From NCBI RefSeq assembly GCF_031679605.1, contig NZ_CP117522.1, positions 1,364,001-1,428,000 of the forward strand: a DNA stretch of 64,000 nt. Direction: 5' to 3'. Below, in pieces: positions 16,701-25,522 of the stretch. Within the stretch, counting starts at the first letter, position 1. Each line of letters starts with the position of its first letter. The position numbers and the translations under genes are program-made. The notes beneath the pieces were generated by a model, which was not told where the DNA came from, did not search any database, and saw nothing but the letters and a program-made list of their open reading frames with translations. The stretch is from Streptomyces luomodiensis (GTDB taxonomy: Bacteria > Actinomycetota > Actinomycetes > Streptomycetales > Streptomycetaceae).

Positions 16701-17900
16701 ATGACGTTCAACCCGCTGGAGCAGCGTGGCATCCCGCTCGACCGCCAGATGCGAACCTGGCGTGAGCTGGACGTGTCACCGATCGACCCGGATCGCTGCG
16801 ACCCCTATACACGCTGCCGGATCATCACGATGAACGGCATCGAGATCGAGGCGATCCTGTTCAGCCACCAGATGGCCCGCCACTGCCCGGACCAGGACGT
16901 GCGGCGGCAGCTGGCGCAGACGCGTGCCGTCGAGGCGCAGCAGCAGAAGGCGGTGAACTGGCTGCTGCCGGGGGTGGCCTCGGTGCTGGAGACCACGATC
17001 GCCTATGAGCAGGTGGCGGTGGACCTGACCGCGTGGGTGGCGCGGATGGAGCCCGATCCGTACCTCACCCAGGCGTATCAGTTCGGGGTGCTGGAGGACT
17101 TCGACCATCTGTACCGGTACGCCAATCTCTACGAGATGATCGAGCACCGCAAGGCGGAGGAGATCGTCCAGGGGCTGACGGAGATCATGCCGGGCCGGCC
17201 GACGAAGTACCACCACCGCAACCCGGTGGACAACGTCCGCGACCCCTACGACCGGAGCCGGGCCGATCCGCTCTCCAAGCTGCACGCGCTGACGATCATG
17301 TCGGCGGAGCAGCAGACCATGAACCTGTACCTGAACGTCGGCCCGCAGTACATGGAGCCGATCGCCCGGCAGCTCTACCAGGAGATCGGGCTGGTCGAGG
17401 AGGAGCACGTCACCCACTACGAGTCCCTGGTCGACCCGGGCGAGACGTGGTGGGAGCAGCTGGTCAACCACGAGTACAACGAGTGCTACCTCTACTACTC
17501 CTTCATGGAGCAGGAGCCGGACCCCAAGGTGAAGTCCATCTGGGAGCTGCACCTGAACATGGAACTGGAGCATCTGCGCATCGCCTGCGATCTGATGCGC
17601 CGCAACGACGGCCGGGAACCGGAGGAGGTCGTCGCCCCGGAGCTGCCGAACGTGCTCACCTTCGAGCCCAACAAGAGTTACATCCGCGAACTGCTGGCCA
17701 CGCAGATGGACCTCACCACGCTCGGTACCGGCTATGTACGCGAGGCCCACGAGCGCTTCCAGGCGATGCAGACCATGCTCAACGACGGCGACCGGCCGCC
17801 GAGCGAGCGGGTGATGGAGCAGCACCGGGACATGTTCGGCCGGGAGTACCGGCTGGAGACCGAGGGTGAGCACCCCGAGCCGTCCCTGCGCTCACACTGA
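16701..17900 (+). CDS. Ferritin-like (putative diiron) protein
   Basis: The 399-residue protein is mostly helical and carries several Glu/His pairs of the ferritin or rubrerythrin type: EIEAILFSHQMARH, ETTIAYEQVAVD, MSAEQQTMNLYL, GLVEEEHVTHYESL and NMELEHLRIAC. Two EEEH/ELEH motifs suggest a diiron site. No signal peptide is seen. AAGGAG stands five bases before ATG 16701. I do not recognise a characterised homologue, so a redox or storage role is inference. It precedes a hemerythrin gene on the same strand, which strengthens the iron and oxygen theme. Confidence 0.7.
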   Translation: MTFNPLEQRGIPLDRQMRTWRELDVSPIDPDRCDPYTRCRIITMNGIEIEAILFSHQMARHCPDQDVRRQLAQTRAVEAQQQKAVNWLLPGVASVLETTIAYEQVAVDLTAWVARMEPDPYLTQAYQFGVLEDFDHLYRYANLYEMIEHRKAEEIVQGLTEIMPGRPTKYHHRNPVDNVRDPYDRSRADPLSKLHALTIMSAEQQTMNLYLNVGPQYMEPIARQLYQEIGLVEEEHVTHYESLVDPGETWWEQLVNHEYNECYLYYSFMEQEPDPKVKSIWELHLNMELEHLRIACDLMRRNDGREPEEVVAPELPNVLTFEPNKSYIRELLATQMDLTTLGTGYVREAHERFQAMQTMLNDGDRPPSERVMEQHRDMFGREYRLETEGEHPEPSLRSH

Positions 17901-17982
17901 CCGAATTCCCGGCGCTCACTCTGACCGAATTCCAGGCCCTCATTCCCGGCCCTCATTCCCGGCCCTACGGAGGACAGACATC

Positions 17983-18567
17983 GTGGCAGACCGATCCGGA
18001 TCCGGCGCCATCGGCGGCGAGGACGATGTGGTGGCGCTGCTGATGCGCCAGCACGGCGATATCCGCAACCTCTTCGACGAGGTGGAGCGGGCCACCGGCG
18101 ACCAGCGGCAGGACGCCTTCCGCAGGCTCGTCCGGCTGCTGGCCGTCCATGAGACCGCGGAGGAGGAGGTCGTCCACCCGGTGGCGCGCCGCTCCTTCGA
18201 CGGTGGTGAGGGGGTGGTGGAAGACCGTCTGCGGGAGGAGCGGCAGGCCAAGGAGAAGCTCAGCCGGCTCGACGAGATGGACACCGGCTCCCCCGAGTTC
18301 CTGCCGCTGCTCAGGGAGCTGCGCACCGAGGTCATGGAACACGCGCGGGCCGAGGAGCGCTACGAGTTCATCCAGCTGCGGCGGCGTACCGACCCCGGTC
18401 AGCTCGCCACCATGGCCAAGGCGGTCAGGGCGGCCGAGGCGATGGCCCCGACCCGGCCGCACCCGGGCGCGGAGACGGCGGCGAAGAACATCGCCCTGGG
18501 GCCGATGGCCGCCACGATCGACCGCGCCCGGGACACGGTCCGCAAGGCCATGGGGAAGGAGGGCTGA
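17983..18567 (+). CDS. Hemerythrin HHE domain protein
   Basis: The 194-residue product has the hemerythrin His/Glu ligands in LLMRQHGDIRNLFDEVE, HETAEEEVVHPVARR and EVMEHARAEERYEFIQL. Such proteins bind a non-heme diiron centre and sense or carry O2 or NO. The C-terminal 50 residues (RPHPGAETAAKN onward) are basic and outside the domain. GTG 17983 is supported by CGGAGG nine bases upstream. The 80-bp gap before it has short direct repeats of CATTCCCGGCCCT. Confidence 0.88.
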   Translation: MADRSGSGAIGGEDDVVALLMRQHGDIRNLFDEVERATGDQRQDAFRRLVRLLAVHETAEEEVVHPVARRSFDGGEGVVEDRLREERQAKEKLSRLDEMDTGSPEFLPLLRELRTEVMEHARAEERYEFIQLRRRTDPGQLATMAKAVRAAEAMAPTRPHPGAETAAKNIALGPMAATIDRARDTVRKAMGKEG

Positions 18568-18590
18568 CCGGACGCCGGGCAGGGGCCCCG

Positions 18591-18633
18591 AGGTCCGGCG
18601 CGGGAACGGCTCAGGTCCGGAGCCGGGAACGGC
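18591..18633. repeat. Two approximate 22-bp repeats in a convergent gap
   Basis: AGGTCCGG followed by GGGAACGGC occurs twice (18591 and 18613) between the hemerythrin and DUF6098-like genes. Confidence 0.55.
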
Positions 18634-18679
18634 GGAGCGCGGAGGCGGGAGCGGCGGACCGCCGGGCCCGCCACACCCG

Positions 18680-19162
18680 TCACCCGTCGTCTTCGCCGTG
18701 TGTGTACCGGGTCGGTCGGTGCAATGGCCCCCACGCGCCGCGCTGGCGGGCCACCACCTCCTCGGCTTCGGCGATCACGCTGTCGGCGATCCAGGCGACC
18801 GGCCGTACATCGCGTACCAGGGGTTCGTTGTCCGGGCCCCGGCCGATCTCCTCCCCCTTGAGCACCCAGGGGTGGACATCGTCGGGGCCCTGGTCCTGCT
18901 CCCGGAGGTGGATGTAGTCGCACAGCCGCCGGGCCACCCACAGCGCGGTGGGCAGGTCCTTCGCCCATTCCTCGAAGACCAGGGGGTTGGCCGACAGGCC
19001 CGGCATCTTCGTACCAGTGAGCCCGTCCCGGCTGACCGGGCTCCCTTCCCCCAGGTCCGTCTGGGGCCCTCGGGACCAGCGGACGAAGACCGGGGGACCC
19101 TCCTCGATCAGCTCCACGAGCTGGTGCAGAGCGGTGTAGGTGGGAAGCGTCTGGCCTGGCAT
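18680..19162 (-). CDS. Conserved actinobacterial protein, DUF6098-like
   Basis: The 160-residue protein has TYTALHQLVELIEEGPPVFV, WSRGPQTD and MPGLSANPL, resembling the DUF6098 group of small acidic actinomycete proteins; function is unknown. It has no membrane segment or signal. ATG 19162 has AAGGG six bases upstream; an upstream in-frame start at 19201 lacks one. It lies convergent to the hemerythrin gene. Confidence 0.65.
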   Translation of the reverse strand: MPGQTLPTYTALHQLVELIEEGPPVFVRWSRGPQTDLGEGSPVSRDGLTGTKMPGLSANPLVFEEWAKDLPTALWVARRLCDYIHLREQDQGPDDVHPWVLKGEEIGRGPDNEPLVRDVRPVAWIADSVIAEAEEVVARQRGAWGPLHRPTRYTHGEDDG

Positions 19163-19269
19163 GATCGCCCTTGAGTACCCGGAACCGGCCTGGTCAATCA
19201 CCCGGCCCGGCCCGACGCGCGGACGCCGCCCGGCCCCGCTCTCCGGCGAGGTGGGCGGCGCCTTGTGCG

Positions 19270-19602
19270 TCAGCGGCCAAGTGCCTTGGCCAGCTGGTCC
19301 TTGGTCATGTTCGAGCGGCCCTCGATGCCCCGCTGCTTCGCCTCGTTGTACAGCTGATCGCGGGTCGGGCCCTTGGGGCCGGTCCGGTTGCCGGAGCGCT
19401 GGCCGCCACGCTGCGGCGCCGACTTCCGGTCCTGCGTCGAGGTCTTGCTGGCGGTCTTGGACTCTCCCGAGCGGGCGCGCTCCTTGTTGACCGTGCGGGC
19501 GGCCATCTCCTTCGCCCGGCCGCTGGAGGCTCCGCGCTGCTCGGCGCCTTCCTTGATGTGCTCGTACTGCCGTTCACGCTTACGGCTGGATCCTGCGGGC
19601 AT
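19270..19602 (-). CDS. Small basic protein with Rho-N/SAP-like tail
   Basis: The 110-residue, strongly charged protein starts MPAGSSRKRERQYEHIKEGA and ends with a helix-extended motif GPTRDQLYNEAKQRGIEG then MTKDQLAKAL. That tail resembles Rho N-terminal or SAP-type nucleic-acid binding domains. Similar proteins are often labelled plasmid stabilization protein in actinomycetes, without solid functional evidence. GAAGG precedes the ATG. DNA or RNA binding is inferred from charge and the tail. Confidence 0.7.
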   Translation of the reverse strand: MPAGSSRKRERQYEHIKEGAEQRGASSGRAKEMAARTVNKERARSGESKTASKTSTQDRKSAPQRGGQRSGNRTGPKGPTRDQLYNEAKQRGIEGRSNMTKDQLAKALGR

Positions 19603-20032
19603 GGTTCCTTCTCTCCTTCCGCCCCCTCGGTCGGACACGGTCCGCGGTTCCTGTCCACCGACCGCAGCGGTCGGGTTCCCCCCACTTCCGCCCCTATAAC
19701 CAGCATGCGTCTCCTGGGCGTCGTCCGGGATGTGTGGCGCGCATCCGGCGGTATGGGACCCTCCGGCCGAGTCCGCCGATCCACCGTTTCCGTGAGGTCA
19801 TCCCGGCGCGTCGGCTGATCACTCGGGTCGGGACATGAGGACGCATACGGCCGGTTCCGCCGGGTGGACCCGGGCCACGGCAGAAGAGCCGATCGGGGTG
19901 GGCGCAGGCGGTGTGCGCGGCACCGGACGGCGACGCGGCGGTGAGTCTCCGCCGGGCACCAGCTGAGAGACTCGGGAGACCGTCTCGCCGCGCCACGGCT
20001 CTCGCCTGCGCGATCCGCGCCGGACAGGAGGG
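19603..20032. other. 430-bp stretch without a recognisable gene
   Basis: Short open frames exist on both strands but none has a convincing ribosome binding site, actinomycete codon bias or recognisable motif. The right part is less G+C-biased than its surroundings. It marks the left border of the catabolic island. Confidence 0.5.
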
Positions 20033-21283
20033 TCATCCGGGCGTGGTCGGGTCCGTCCCGACAACCGCGTCACGGAGGGGCACAGCCGAGTCCGCCAGGG
20101 CTGAGGCGGATACGGGCACGTCCTCGCTGATGAGCTTGCGCCCCAGCGCGAATTCCCGGGGAGCGTTGACGGCTTCGACCGCGCGGAGTCGGTCGCCCCT
20201 CACATGGAAGACCGCGAATCCCGGTCGCCGCGGGTCTCCGCGAACGACCGCGGTGTCCGCTTCTGTCCTGATTCCTGCGATCTGTATCTTCAGATCGAAC
20301 TGGTCTGACCAGAACCAGGGGGTTTCGGGCTCGCGCGGAGTCGCGCCGCAGATGGCCGCGGCGGCGCGGCGGGCCTGTTCGTTGGCGCTGTGAACGCTCT
20401 CCAACCTCGTACGGAGGCCGTATTGGGGGACGGGGCGCACGGTGACATCTCCGATGGCGTAGACGTCGGCGATGGCGGTGGCTCCGGACACATCGACGGG
20501 GATGCCGCCGTCGCATACCAGGCCGGCTCGGCCGGCCAGTGCGTCACGCGGGGACGCTCCTACGGCCAGGAGGACGGCGTCGCACTCCAGCTGTGTTCCG
20601 TCCGACAGCTGAACCGCTGCCGTCTGCCCTTGTCGCATGCCGCTGATTGCCTGAACCTGAGCGTCGGTCCGCACGACAACACCCCGCGATCGGTGGTACC
20701 GCTCCAGGAAGGAGGCGACTTCGGCGCCGGCCACCCGAGCCAAGACCTGGCTCCGAGCCTCGACAACGGTCACCTCGGTCCCGAATCCGCGGGCAGTGGC
20801 GGCCACCTCAAGGCCCAGATAGCCTCCCCCGACGACAACGAGACGCCGGCGTGGCCCGAAGGCCGCAGCCAGTCCGGCCGCGTCCTGGACGTCCCGCAAC
20901 ACGTGGACCTGCGGCAGTTCCACTCCCGGCAGGGGAGGGACCAAGGGTGCGGCACCGGTGGCGAGCACCAGGCGACGCCAGCCGACCCGTGTGCCGTCCG
21001 CCAGGTCGACGAAACGTGCGTGGACATCAGCCGCTTCGACCCTGCTGCCAAGCAGTAGCTCGATGCGCCCGTCGGCGTAGACGGAGGCGGGATACAGCTC
21101 GAGAGGCTTGGGGTCGGCATGCGGCGTGAGCCGTGCTTTCGAAAGCGGCGGACGCTGGTAGGGCAGGACGGGCTCTTCTCCGATCAACAGGATCGTCCCG
21201 TCGAACCCGTACCCGCGTAGGTGCGTCGCCACGGCACACCCGGCGTGGCCGGCGCCGACGATGATCACATCATAAAGCTTCAC
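20033..21283 (-). CDS. NAD(P)H-dependent ferredoxin reductase (FAD)
   Basis: The 416-residue flavoprotein has an N-terminal FAD motif IIVGAGHAGCAVATHL, the PYQRPPLSKA block typical of class I oxygenase reductases, an NAD motif VVVGGGYLGLEVAATA, a second FAD contact DVYAIGDV and a C-terminal reductase domain with FWSDQFDLKIQIAG. It should pass electrons from NAD(P)H to the nearby [2Fe-2S] ferredoxin. No P450 or Rieske oxygenase is in the window. A TAGCGT box eight bases before GTG 21283, with no Shine-Dalgarno sequence, suggests leaderless transcription. Confidence 0.88.
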   Translation of the reverse strand: MKLYDVIIVGAGHAGCAVATHLRGYGFDGTILLIGEEPVLPYQRPPLSKARLTPHADPKPLELYPASVYADGRIELLLGSRVEAADVHARFVDLADGTRVGWRRLVLATGAAPLVPPLPGVELPQVHVLRDVQDAAGLAAAFGPRRRLVVVGGGYLGLEVAATARGFGTEVTVVEARSQVLARVAGAEVASFLERYHRSRGVVVRTDAQVQAISGMRQGQTAAVQLSDGTQLECDAVLLAVGASPRDALAGRAGLVCDGGIPVDVSGATAIADVYAIGDVTVRPVPQYGLRTRLESVHSANEQARRAAAAICGATPREPETPWFWSDQFDLKIQIAGIRTEADTAVVRGDPRRPGFAVFHVRGDRLRAVEAVNAPREFALGRKLISEDVPVSASALADSAVPLRDAVVGTDPTTPG

Positions 21284-21390
21284 GAATCGAGACGCTACCG
21301 TACACGTCTTCCAGATAGCGCTGCTGACTTGTTGCCTATTTGGACTCCATAGCGATACGGTCCCGTACACATTGATCTTCGGAGGACTCC
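21284..21390. promoter_or_regulatory. Divergent promoter region, reductase / PPOX-ferredoxin
   Basis: The 107-bp region is AT-rich for this DNA. ACCGTA (21297-21302) and TACGGT (21356-21361) are inverted, CCGTACAC is repeated at 21298 and 21363, and ATAGCG occurs twice between them. The symmetry suggests a shared operator, possibly for the nearby TetR regulator. Confidence 0.4.
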
Positions 21391-21969
21391 ATGACATCCA
21401 CCCAACCCACCGCGGACGACGCGACGCGGGCCATTGCCGCCTTGCTGCGCGAGGAGGAGATCGGAGCAGTCGCGGTCCTGGACGAGGACGGCTTTCCCTC
21501 GGCCGCGATGATGCACTTCGTCGGGGACGGGCTGACGGCCTACCTGCACACCTTCACCTACACGCGCAAGTACGCGAACATCCTGCGCGACGGAAGGGTG
21601 AGCTACACCTTGGCCCACATGCCCGCCGACGGCTTCGCCGGCCGTACCGAGGCGCGACACGTACAGGTCACAGGGCGGGCGCGTTTCCTCGAGGACCCCC
21701 AGGAGATCGAGCGCGTCCTGCGGCTCAGCTACGAGCAGTTCGCCTGGCTCAAGGACTCCGACATGTACGAGAACTTCCGGAGGACTGGGGTGCGGCTGCG
21801 CCAGGTCTTCTTCCGCGTGGACCCCGTCCACGGCGTATGGCAGGACAACCGGGTCCGGATGATGTTCCGCACCAAGGTCCGCTTCAGTGACGACGGTAAG
21901 CGGGTGAGCGAACTGACCGCCTATCCCATGACCGGCCCCTCCGTACCTTCCATGCGTGGGGAGTCCTGA
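21391..21969 (+). CDS. PPOX-class FMN/F420 flavoprotein
   Basis: The 192-residue protein has the split-barrel fold of pyridoxamine 5'-phosphate oxidase-like flavoproteins (VAVLDEDGFPSAAMMHFV, then HTFTYTRKYANIL). Members bind FMN, F420 or heme and act as reductases or oxidases. GGAGG stands before the ATG. The stop is two bases before the ferredoxin ATG, so they are co-transcribed. An accessory redox role in the catabolic island is inferred. Confidence 0.75.
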   Translation: MTSTQPTADDATRAIAALLREEEIGAVAVLDEDGFPSAAMMHFVGDGLTAYLHTFTYTRKYANILRDGRVSYTLAHMPADGFAGRTEARHVQVTGRARFLEDPQEIERVLRLSYEQFAWLKDSDMYENFRRTGVRLRQVFFRVDPVHGVWQDNRVRMMFRTKVRFSDDGKRVSELTAYPMTGPSVPSMRGES

Positions 21970-21971
21970 CG

Positions 21972-22295
21972 ATGGTCGCGGTGACCTTCGTGGGAGCGGA
22001 CGGCTCCGCCCGTCAGTGCTCCGGAACAGCCGGAGAGAGCCTGATGCGGGCGGCCGTACGTACGGGCATCCGGGAAATCCTGGCCGAGTGCGGCGGCATC
22101 GCCGCATGTGCGACCTGCCACTGTTACGTCGAACCACCATGGGATCAGCGGTTGGACCCCCGGTCGGACGTGGAGGAGGCCATGCTGGAAGCAGCACTGG
22201 ATCCGACCGAGTTCAGTCGGCTGAGCTGTCAGATCACCCTCTCCCCCGCTCTGGACGGACTGGTCGTACGGCTACCCGCCGACCAGATCCGATGA
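21972..22295 (+). CDS. [2Fe-2S] ferredoxin, adrenodoxin type
   Basis: The 107-residue protein has the cluster motif ECGGIAACATCHCYV (Cys spacing C-x5-C-x2-C) with the fourth Cys in RLSCQI, as in putidaredoxin/adrenodoxin-type ferredoxins. It is the electron carrier expected to pair with the divergent reductase. Its ATG follows the PPOX stop by two bases. The terminal oxygenase it serves is not nearby. Confidence 0.88.
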   Translation: MVAVTFVGADGSARQCSGTAGESLMRAAVRTGIREILAECGGIAACATCHCYVEPPWDQRLDPRSDVEEAMLEAALDPTEFSRLSCQITLSPALDGLVVRLPADQIR

Positions 22296-22567
22296 CCGAG
22301 GGTGCGCGGGGCGGCAGGCAGCCTGCCCTCATCTGGTCTCGGTACCGCTGCGCGGGGCCGGGGATCGGCACCGGCACCGGCACCCGTAGGCGATCCCGAC
22401 ATCCCATGCGCCACAGGGAATGCGCGAGCATGCCCGATTGGGCGCCTGACCTCCCAGCACTCGATACGTGCCCGTACACATCAGGCCCCTGGGAGTTGCT
22501 CACCCGCTGTGCACCATGCGTCCAGTGCTTGCCGCAGGTCAAGCCGAAGGATACGGTTACGTGCACT

Positions 22568-23182
22568 ATGCCCGAGGAAACAGCACGTCCCGGCCGCGCC
22601 ACGGCACGGACGGCGGCGATCATCAAGGCCACGCACGAGCTGCTGCACGAAGTGGGCTATGAGCGATTGTCGATCGACGCGGTGGCGGCTCGGGCCGGCG
22701 CCAGCAAGACCACCATTTATCGACGCTGGGACGACAAATGCGCCTTGGTCTGCGCGGCGCTGCTCGACCGCTCCGCATCCGTCACAGAGCTGTCTTCCGC
22801 GGCCCGGGACCTGCGCGAGGACCTCATCGCGCTGACGGCTCTGGTGGCCAAGCTGGCTGCCCGGGAGGACGTTCCCGGTTTCGTGAGCCTCCTGGCGGCG
22901 GCGCAGAAGGAGCCTGCCATCGCCGACGTTCTGGGAAGGGGAGCCCTCGCCCCGATGCGCCGCAACTGTCGAGATGTCGTGCAGCGCGCCATCGGCCGGG
23001 GCGAACTCGACGACGCCGAGCTGTCCGATGTGCTGTTCGACTTGGTCCTGGGGCACGCGCTCGCGCGTGGGGTGGTCCAACGGAAGACACTCTCCGCTGA
23101 CGACCAGCAGTTCTTCGTGGACAGGGTGCTGCTGCCCGTACTGATGTCGCACGGAAAGCCGGCGCCCCCGATCACAGGGTGA
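22568..23182 (+). CDS. TetR/AcrR family regulator
   Basis: The 204-residue protein has an N-terminal TetR helix-turn-helix (HELLHEVGYERLSIDAVAAR, then GASKTTIYRRW) and a C-terminal ligand domain of the TetR_C_11-like type (PMRRNCRDVVQRAIGRGEL). ATG 22568 is the first in-frame ATG; no strong ribosome binding site is evident. The 270-bp gap before it probably carries its own promoter. It likely controls genes of the surrounding island (inference). Confidence 0.85.
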   Translation: MPEETARPGRATARTAAIIKATHELLHEVGYERLSIDAVAARAGASKTTIYRRWDDKCALVCAALLDRSASVTELSSAARDLREDLIALTALVAKLAAREDVPGFVSLLAAAQKEPAIADVLGRGALAPMRRNCRDVVQRAIGRGELDDAELSDVLFDLVLGHALARGVVQRKTLSADDQQFFVDRVLLPVLMSHGKPAPPITG

Positions 23183-23404
23183 GGGCCGAAGCCGATCCGA
23201 TCGGCCCACGGTCCGGTCCGGTGGGCTTCGGGGACCGGCCCCGGTTCCGGCTGCCCGCTTTCGGGCCCGTGGACGGGTCTTTGCGCCAGAGGGCTGTCCA
23301 ACTGGGGGGCCGCCGCCTCCGCCCTCGTTCATCGAACCCGACGATCTCGCCGGGCTCATGACCAACTCGCACGACATCCGACCATCCACCATCAAGGAGT
23401 TCGC

Positions 23405-23779
23405 ATGATCCAGCTCAACGATCTCGACCGCTCGACCCCCTTCCTGGCACAGCTGCAGGGGCCGGACGACGGCCGGCCCGTCACCCTCATCAACACCTTC
23501 CTCGCTCCCGAAGGGCAGGTCGACGAGGTCATCGACGTCTGGCGCCAGGACTCCCTGATCATGAAGGCGCAGCCCGGGTTCGTCTCAGCGCAGCTGTACC
23601 GCGGCACCGCGGACAGCCGCGTCCTGACGAACGTGGCGGTCTGGGAGACGCTGACCTCCCTCAAGGACGCCTTCGCGCGCGAGGAGTTCCAGGACACGCT
23701 CACGCTCTACCCGGACGGCTCGTTGTCGCAGCCGGTCGTCACGCGTGCCGTGGCGGTCCCGGGAGTGTGTGTCGCATGA
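23405..23779 (+). CDS. Antibiotic-biosynthesis-monooxygenase (ABM) domain protein
   Basis: The 124-residue protein has the dimeric alpha-beta barrel pattern of ABM/quinol monooxygenase-like proteins: TLINTFLAPEGQVDEVIDVW, then QPGFVSAQLYRG and NVAVWETL. Such proteins oxidise phenols or quinols without cofactors, or act as small binding proteins. AAGGAG precedes the ATG. A role in the aromatic pathway of the island is plausible. Confidence 0.72.
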   Translation: MIQLNDLDRSTPFLAQLQGPDDGRPVTLINTFLAPEGQVDEVIDVWRQDSLIMKAQPGFVSAQLYRGTADSRVLTNVAVWETLTSLKDAFAREEFQDTLTLYPDGSLSQPVVTRAVAVPGVCVA

Positions 23780-24023
23780 CGCGCGGCCTGGCCGGCCCGG
23801 AGCGACACCGCTACGTCCGGAGACGGGACGCGGGCTCCGTTCGCCGGCCGGGCCCTTTATCGGCGGTCCGGGGGGGCCGCCCCGACCACCGCGCGTCGCG
23901 GGTGCCCCGCCGTGGGGTGCTGACGACCGCCGGCGCGGACGGCGATGGGCGGGTGGGGGCGGCCCGGTCACGCCCCACGGGCCTTGCCGGTGAGCCGGCG
24001 GCGGGGCGCTCGCCAGGTTGTCG

Positions 24024-24827
24024 TCAGTCGCCGACAACGGCCAACTGGCCGCTGATGTCCTCGGCGGCGCGACGGACCGCCGCGACCACCTCGCCGAGCC
24101 GACGGTCGGGAACGCGGTGTTCGAGCGCGGCGACGCTCACGGCGGCGATCACGCCTGTGGAAGGTCCGTGCACCGGGGCCGCGATGCCGAGAATGTCCAC
24201 GTCGAGTTCGCCCCGGCTGACACTGTGCCCGTCCTCGCGGATCTGGGCGAGCCGTTCCATCAGCACGTCGATGTCCGTGATCGTGCGTGCGGTGAACCGC
24301 TGCAGGCGCTGGGCGGCCAACAGCTCACGGCACTGCTGTTCGGGCAGCCACGCCAGCAGTGCCAGGGCGGAGGCGCCGGCATTGGCCGGGAGCACACTTC
24401 CGCGTTCGTAGGAGATCCGCACCGGGTGGTGCGCCTCGCAGCGTTCCACGCATATCGCGGCTCCTCCAGCGCGGCGGGTCAGCAGCACCGTCTCACCGAC
24501 CGTGTCACGCAGCCGCTCCATCACCGGCAGGGCGACCTCCGAGAGACCGTACCCGCGCCGCGCCAGGCGAGCCAGCTCCAGGACGCGCATGCCCAGCCGG
24601 AAACCACCCCCGGGGTCCTCCTCGAGGAAGTCGGTCCTGACCAGGCTCTGCAGGTAGCGGTACGCGGTCGAGCGAGCAGTGCCCAGGGCGGTGGCCACTT
24701 CCTGGCCGGAAACGGAGAGCTTGCTCTCCGAGAACAGCCCGAGGATGTCCAGCGCCCGGTCCGCGGTGGAGTTGCGCTCCCGGTACTGCCCAGTCGGAGC
24801 AGCCGTGTCTGACGTGCGTCCTGTCAT
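24024..24827 (-). CDS. IclR family regulator
   Basis: The 267-residue protein has an IclR winged helix (ADRALDILGLFSESKLSVSG, TARSTAYRYLQSL) and an effector domain with SYERGSVLPANAGASALALLAW. IclR proteins commonly control aromatic catabolism. Starts at 24827 or 24836 are both possible. A TAAGAT box seven bases before the latter suggests a leaderless mRNA. A perfect GTCCTG/CAGGAC inverted repeat overlaps the start, so self-control is likely. Confidence 0.88.
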   Translation of the reverse strand: MTGRTSDTAAPTGQYRERNSTADRALDILGLFSESKLSVSGQEVATALGTARSTAYRYLQSLVRTDFLEEDPGGGFRLGMRVLELARLARRGYGLSEVALPVMERLRDTVGETVLLTRRAGGAAICVERCEAHHPVRISYERGSVLPANAGASALALLAWLPEQQCRELLAAQRLQRFTARTITDIDVLMERLAQIREDGHSVSRGELDVDILGIAAPVHGPSTGVIAAVSVAALEHRVPDRRLGEVVAAVRRAAEDISGQLAVVGD

Positions 24828-24834
24828 GCAGGAC
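24818..24834. promoter_or_regulatory. GTCCTG-N5-CAGGAC operator candidate at iclR start
   Basis: GTCCTG (24818-24823) and CAGGAC (24829-24834) form a perfect 6-bp inverted repeat over the start codon and presumed transcription start of the IclR gene. Related boxes occur at 25444, 33822 and 34536. Confidence 0.55.
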
Positions 24835-24918
24835 ATCTTAGCCGGACAAGGGAACCGGAGGCATGGCTGTCGGCTCACGAAGGGGCAGGCAGGGGGTCGT
24901 GGGCGGTCGCCCGCAGAG

Positions 24919-25413
24919 CTACTGCACGGGCTGGTAGGCGTTACCGCCGTCACCGAGCAGTCTCTCGGCTTCGGCATGGATCTCCTCGGGCGAGAGGCCG
25001 AAGTCGATGGACTTGCGGAAGGGCTGGCGGACGTCGCGCTCGATGCGCAGGTAGACCTCGTTGCGGTTGCCCTCGGGGTCGAAGAAGTAGATGCCGAAGG
25101 CGTTGCCGTGGGTCACTTCCTGCTGCACCTTGACGCCCTCCTCCTGGAAGCGCCGGTGGAAGGCCCGCAGGTCTTCCAGGGATTCGACACGCCAGGAGAT
25201 CTGATGCTGCTGCTTGTCGCCGATGGGCGACGTGCGGCCGGTCTGGAGGACGAACTCGTGGTGTTCCTCATCGGGCCGGGCGCTGAAGAACACGATCTGC
25301 AGTTCCTCGTCCTCGTCGGTCACGGTCAGACCCATGACGCGCTCGTAGAAGTCCCGCATCCTCGGCAGGTCGTACACCCACAGTCCGGTGTGTCCGAGTC
25401 CGGTGATAGCCAT
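24919..25413 (-). CDS. VOC-family extradiol dioxygenase-like protein
   Basis: The 164-residue single vicinal-oxygen-chelate unit pair carries the expected metal ligands His (GLGHTGLWVYD), His (KQQHQISWRV) and Glu (NRNEVYLRIERD), as in type I extradiol dioxygenases that cleave catechols. PFRKSIDFGLSPEEIHAEAE forms a C-terminal tail. ATG 25413 is preferred over 25422 because of GAGAGG spacing. It is divergent from the FAH gene across a palindromic box, which suggests a shared pathway of ring cleavage and hydrolysis. Confidence 0.78.
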   Translation of the reverse strand: MAITGLGHTGLWVYDLPRMRDFYERVMGLTVTDEDEELQIVFFSARPDEEHHEFVLQTGRTSPIGDKQQHQISWRVESLEDLRAFHRRFQEEGVKVQQEVTHGNAFGIYFFDPEGNRNEVYLRIERDVRQPFRKSIDFGLSPEEIHAEAERLLGDGGNAYQPVQ

Positions 25414-25443
25414 GGTCGCCATCCTCTCCAGTTGTCTCACTTA

Positions 25444-25461
25444 ACAGGACTCCTATCCTGT
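25444..25461. promoter_or_regulatory. ACAGGA-N6-TCCTGT operator candidate
   Basis: ACAGGA (25444-25449) and TCCTGT (25456-25461) are perfect inverted repeats lying between the divergent VOC and FAH genes. On the minus strand the box falls in the 18-bp spacer between TTGCGA and TGTTAA, a plausible promoter for the VOC gene. Confidence 0.55.
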
Positions 25462-25522
25462 ATTTCGCAACTAGCGTACGATCGGCGATGACAATGGTCA
25501 ATGAAGAAAGAGGTGTGCAGGC

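Noticed and set aside
19270..19602. Evidence for an integrated plasmid from a plasmid-stabilization-like protein
   Set aside because: No replication, partition, transfer or integrase genes are near, and such proteins are common on actinomycete chromosomes.
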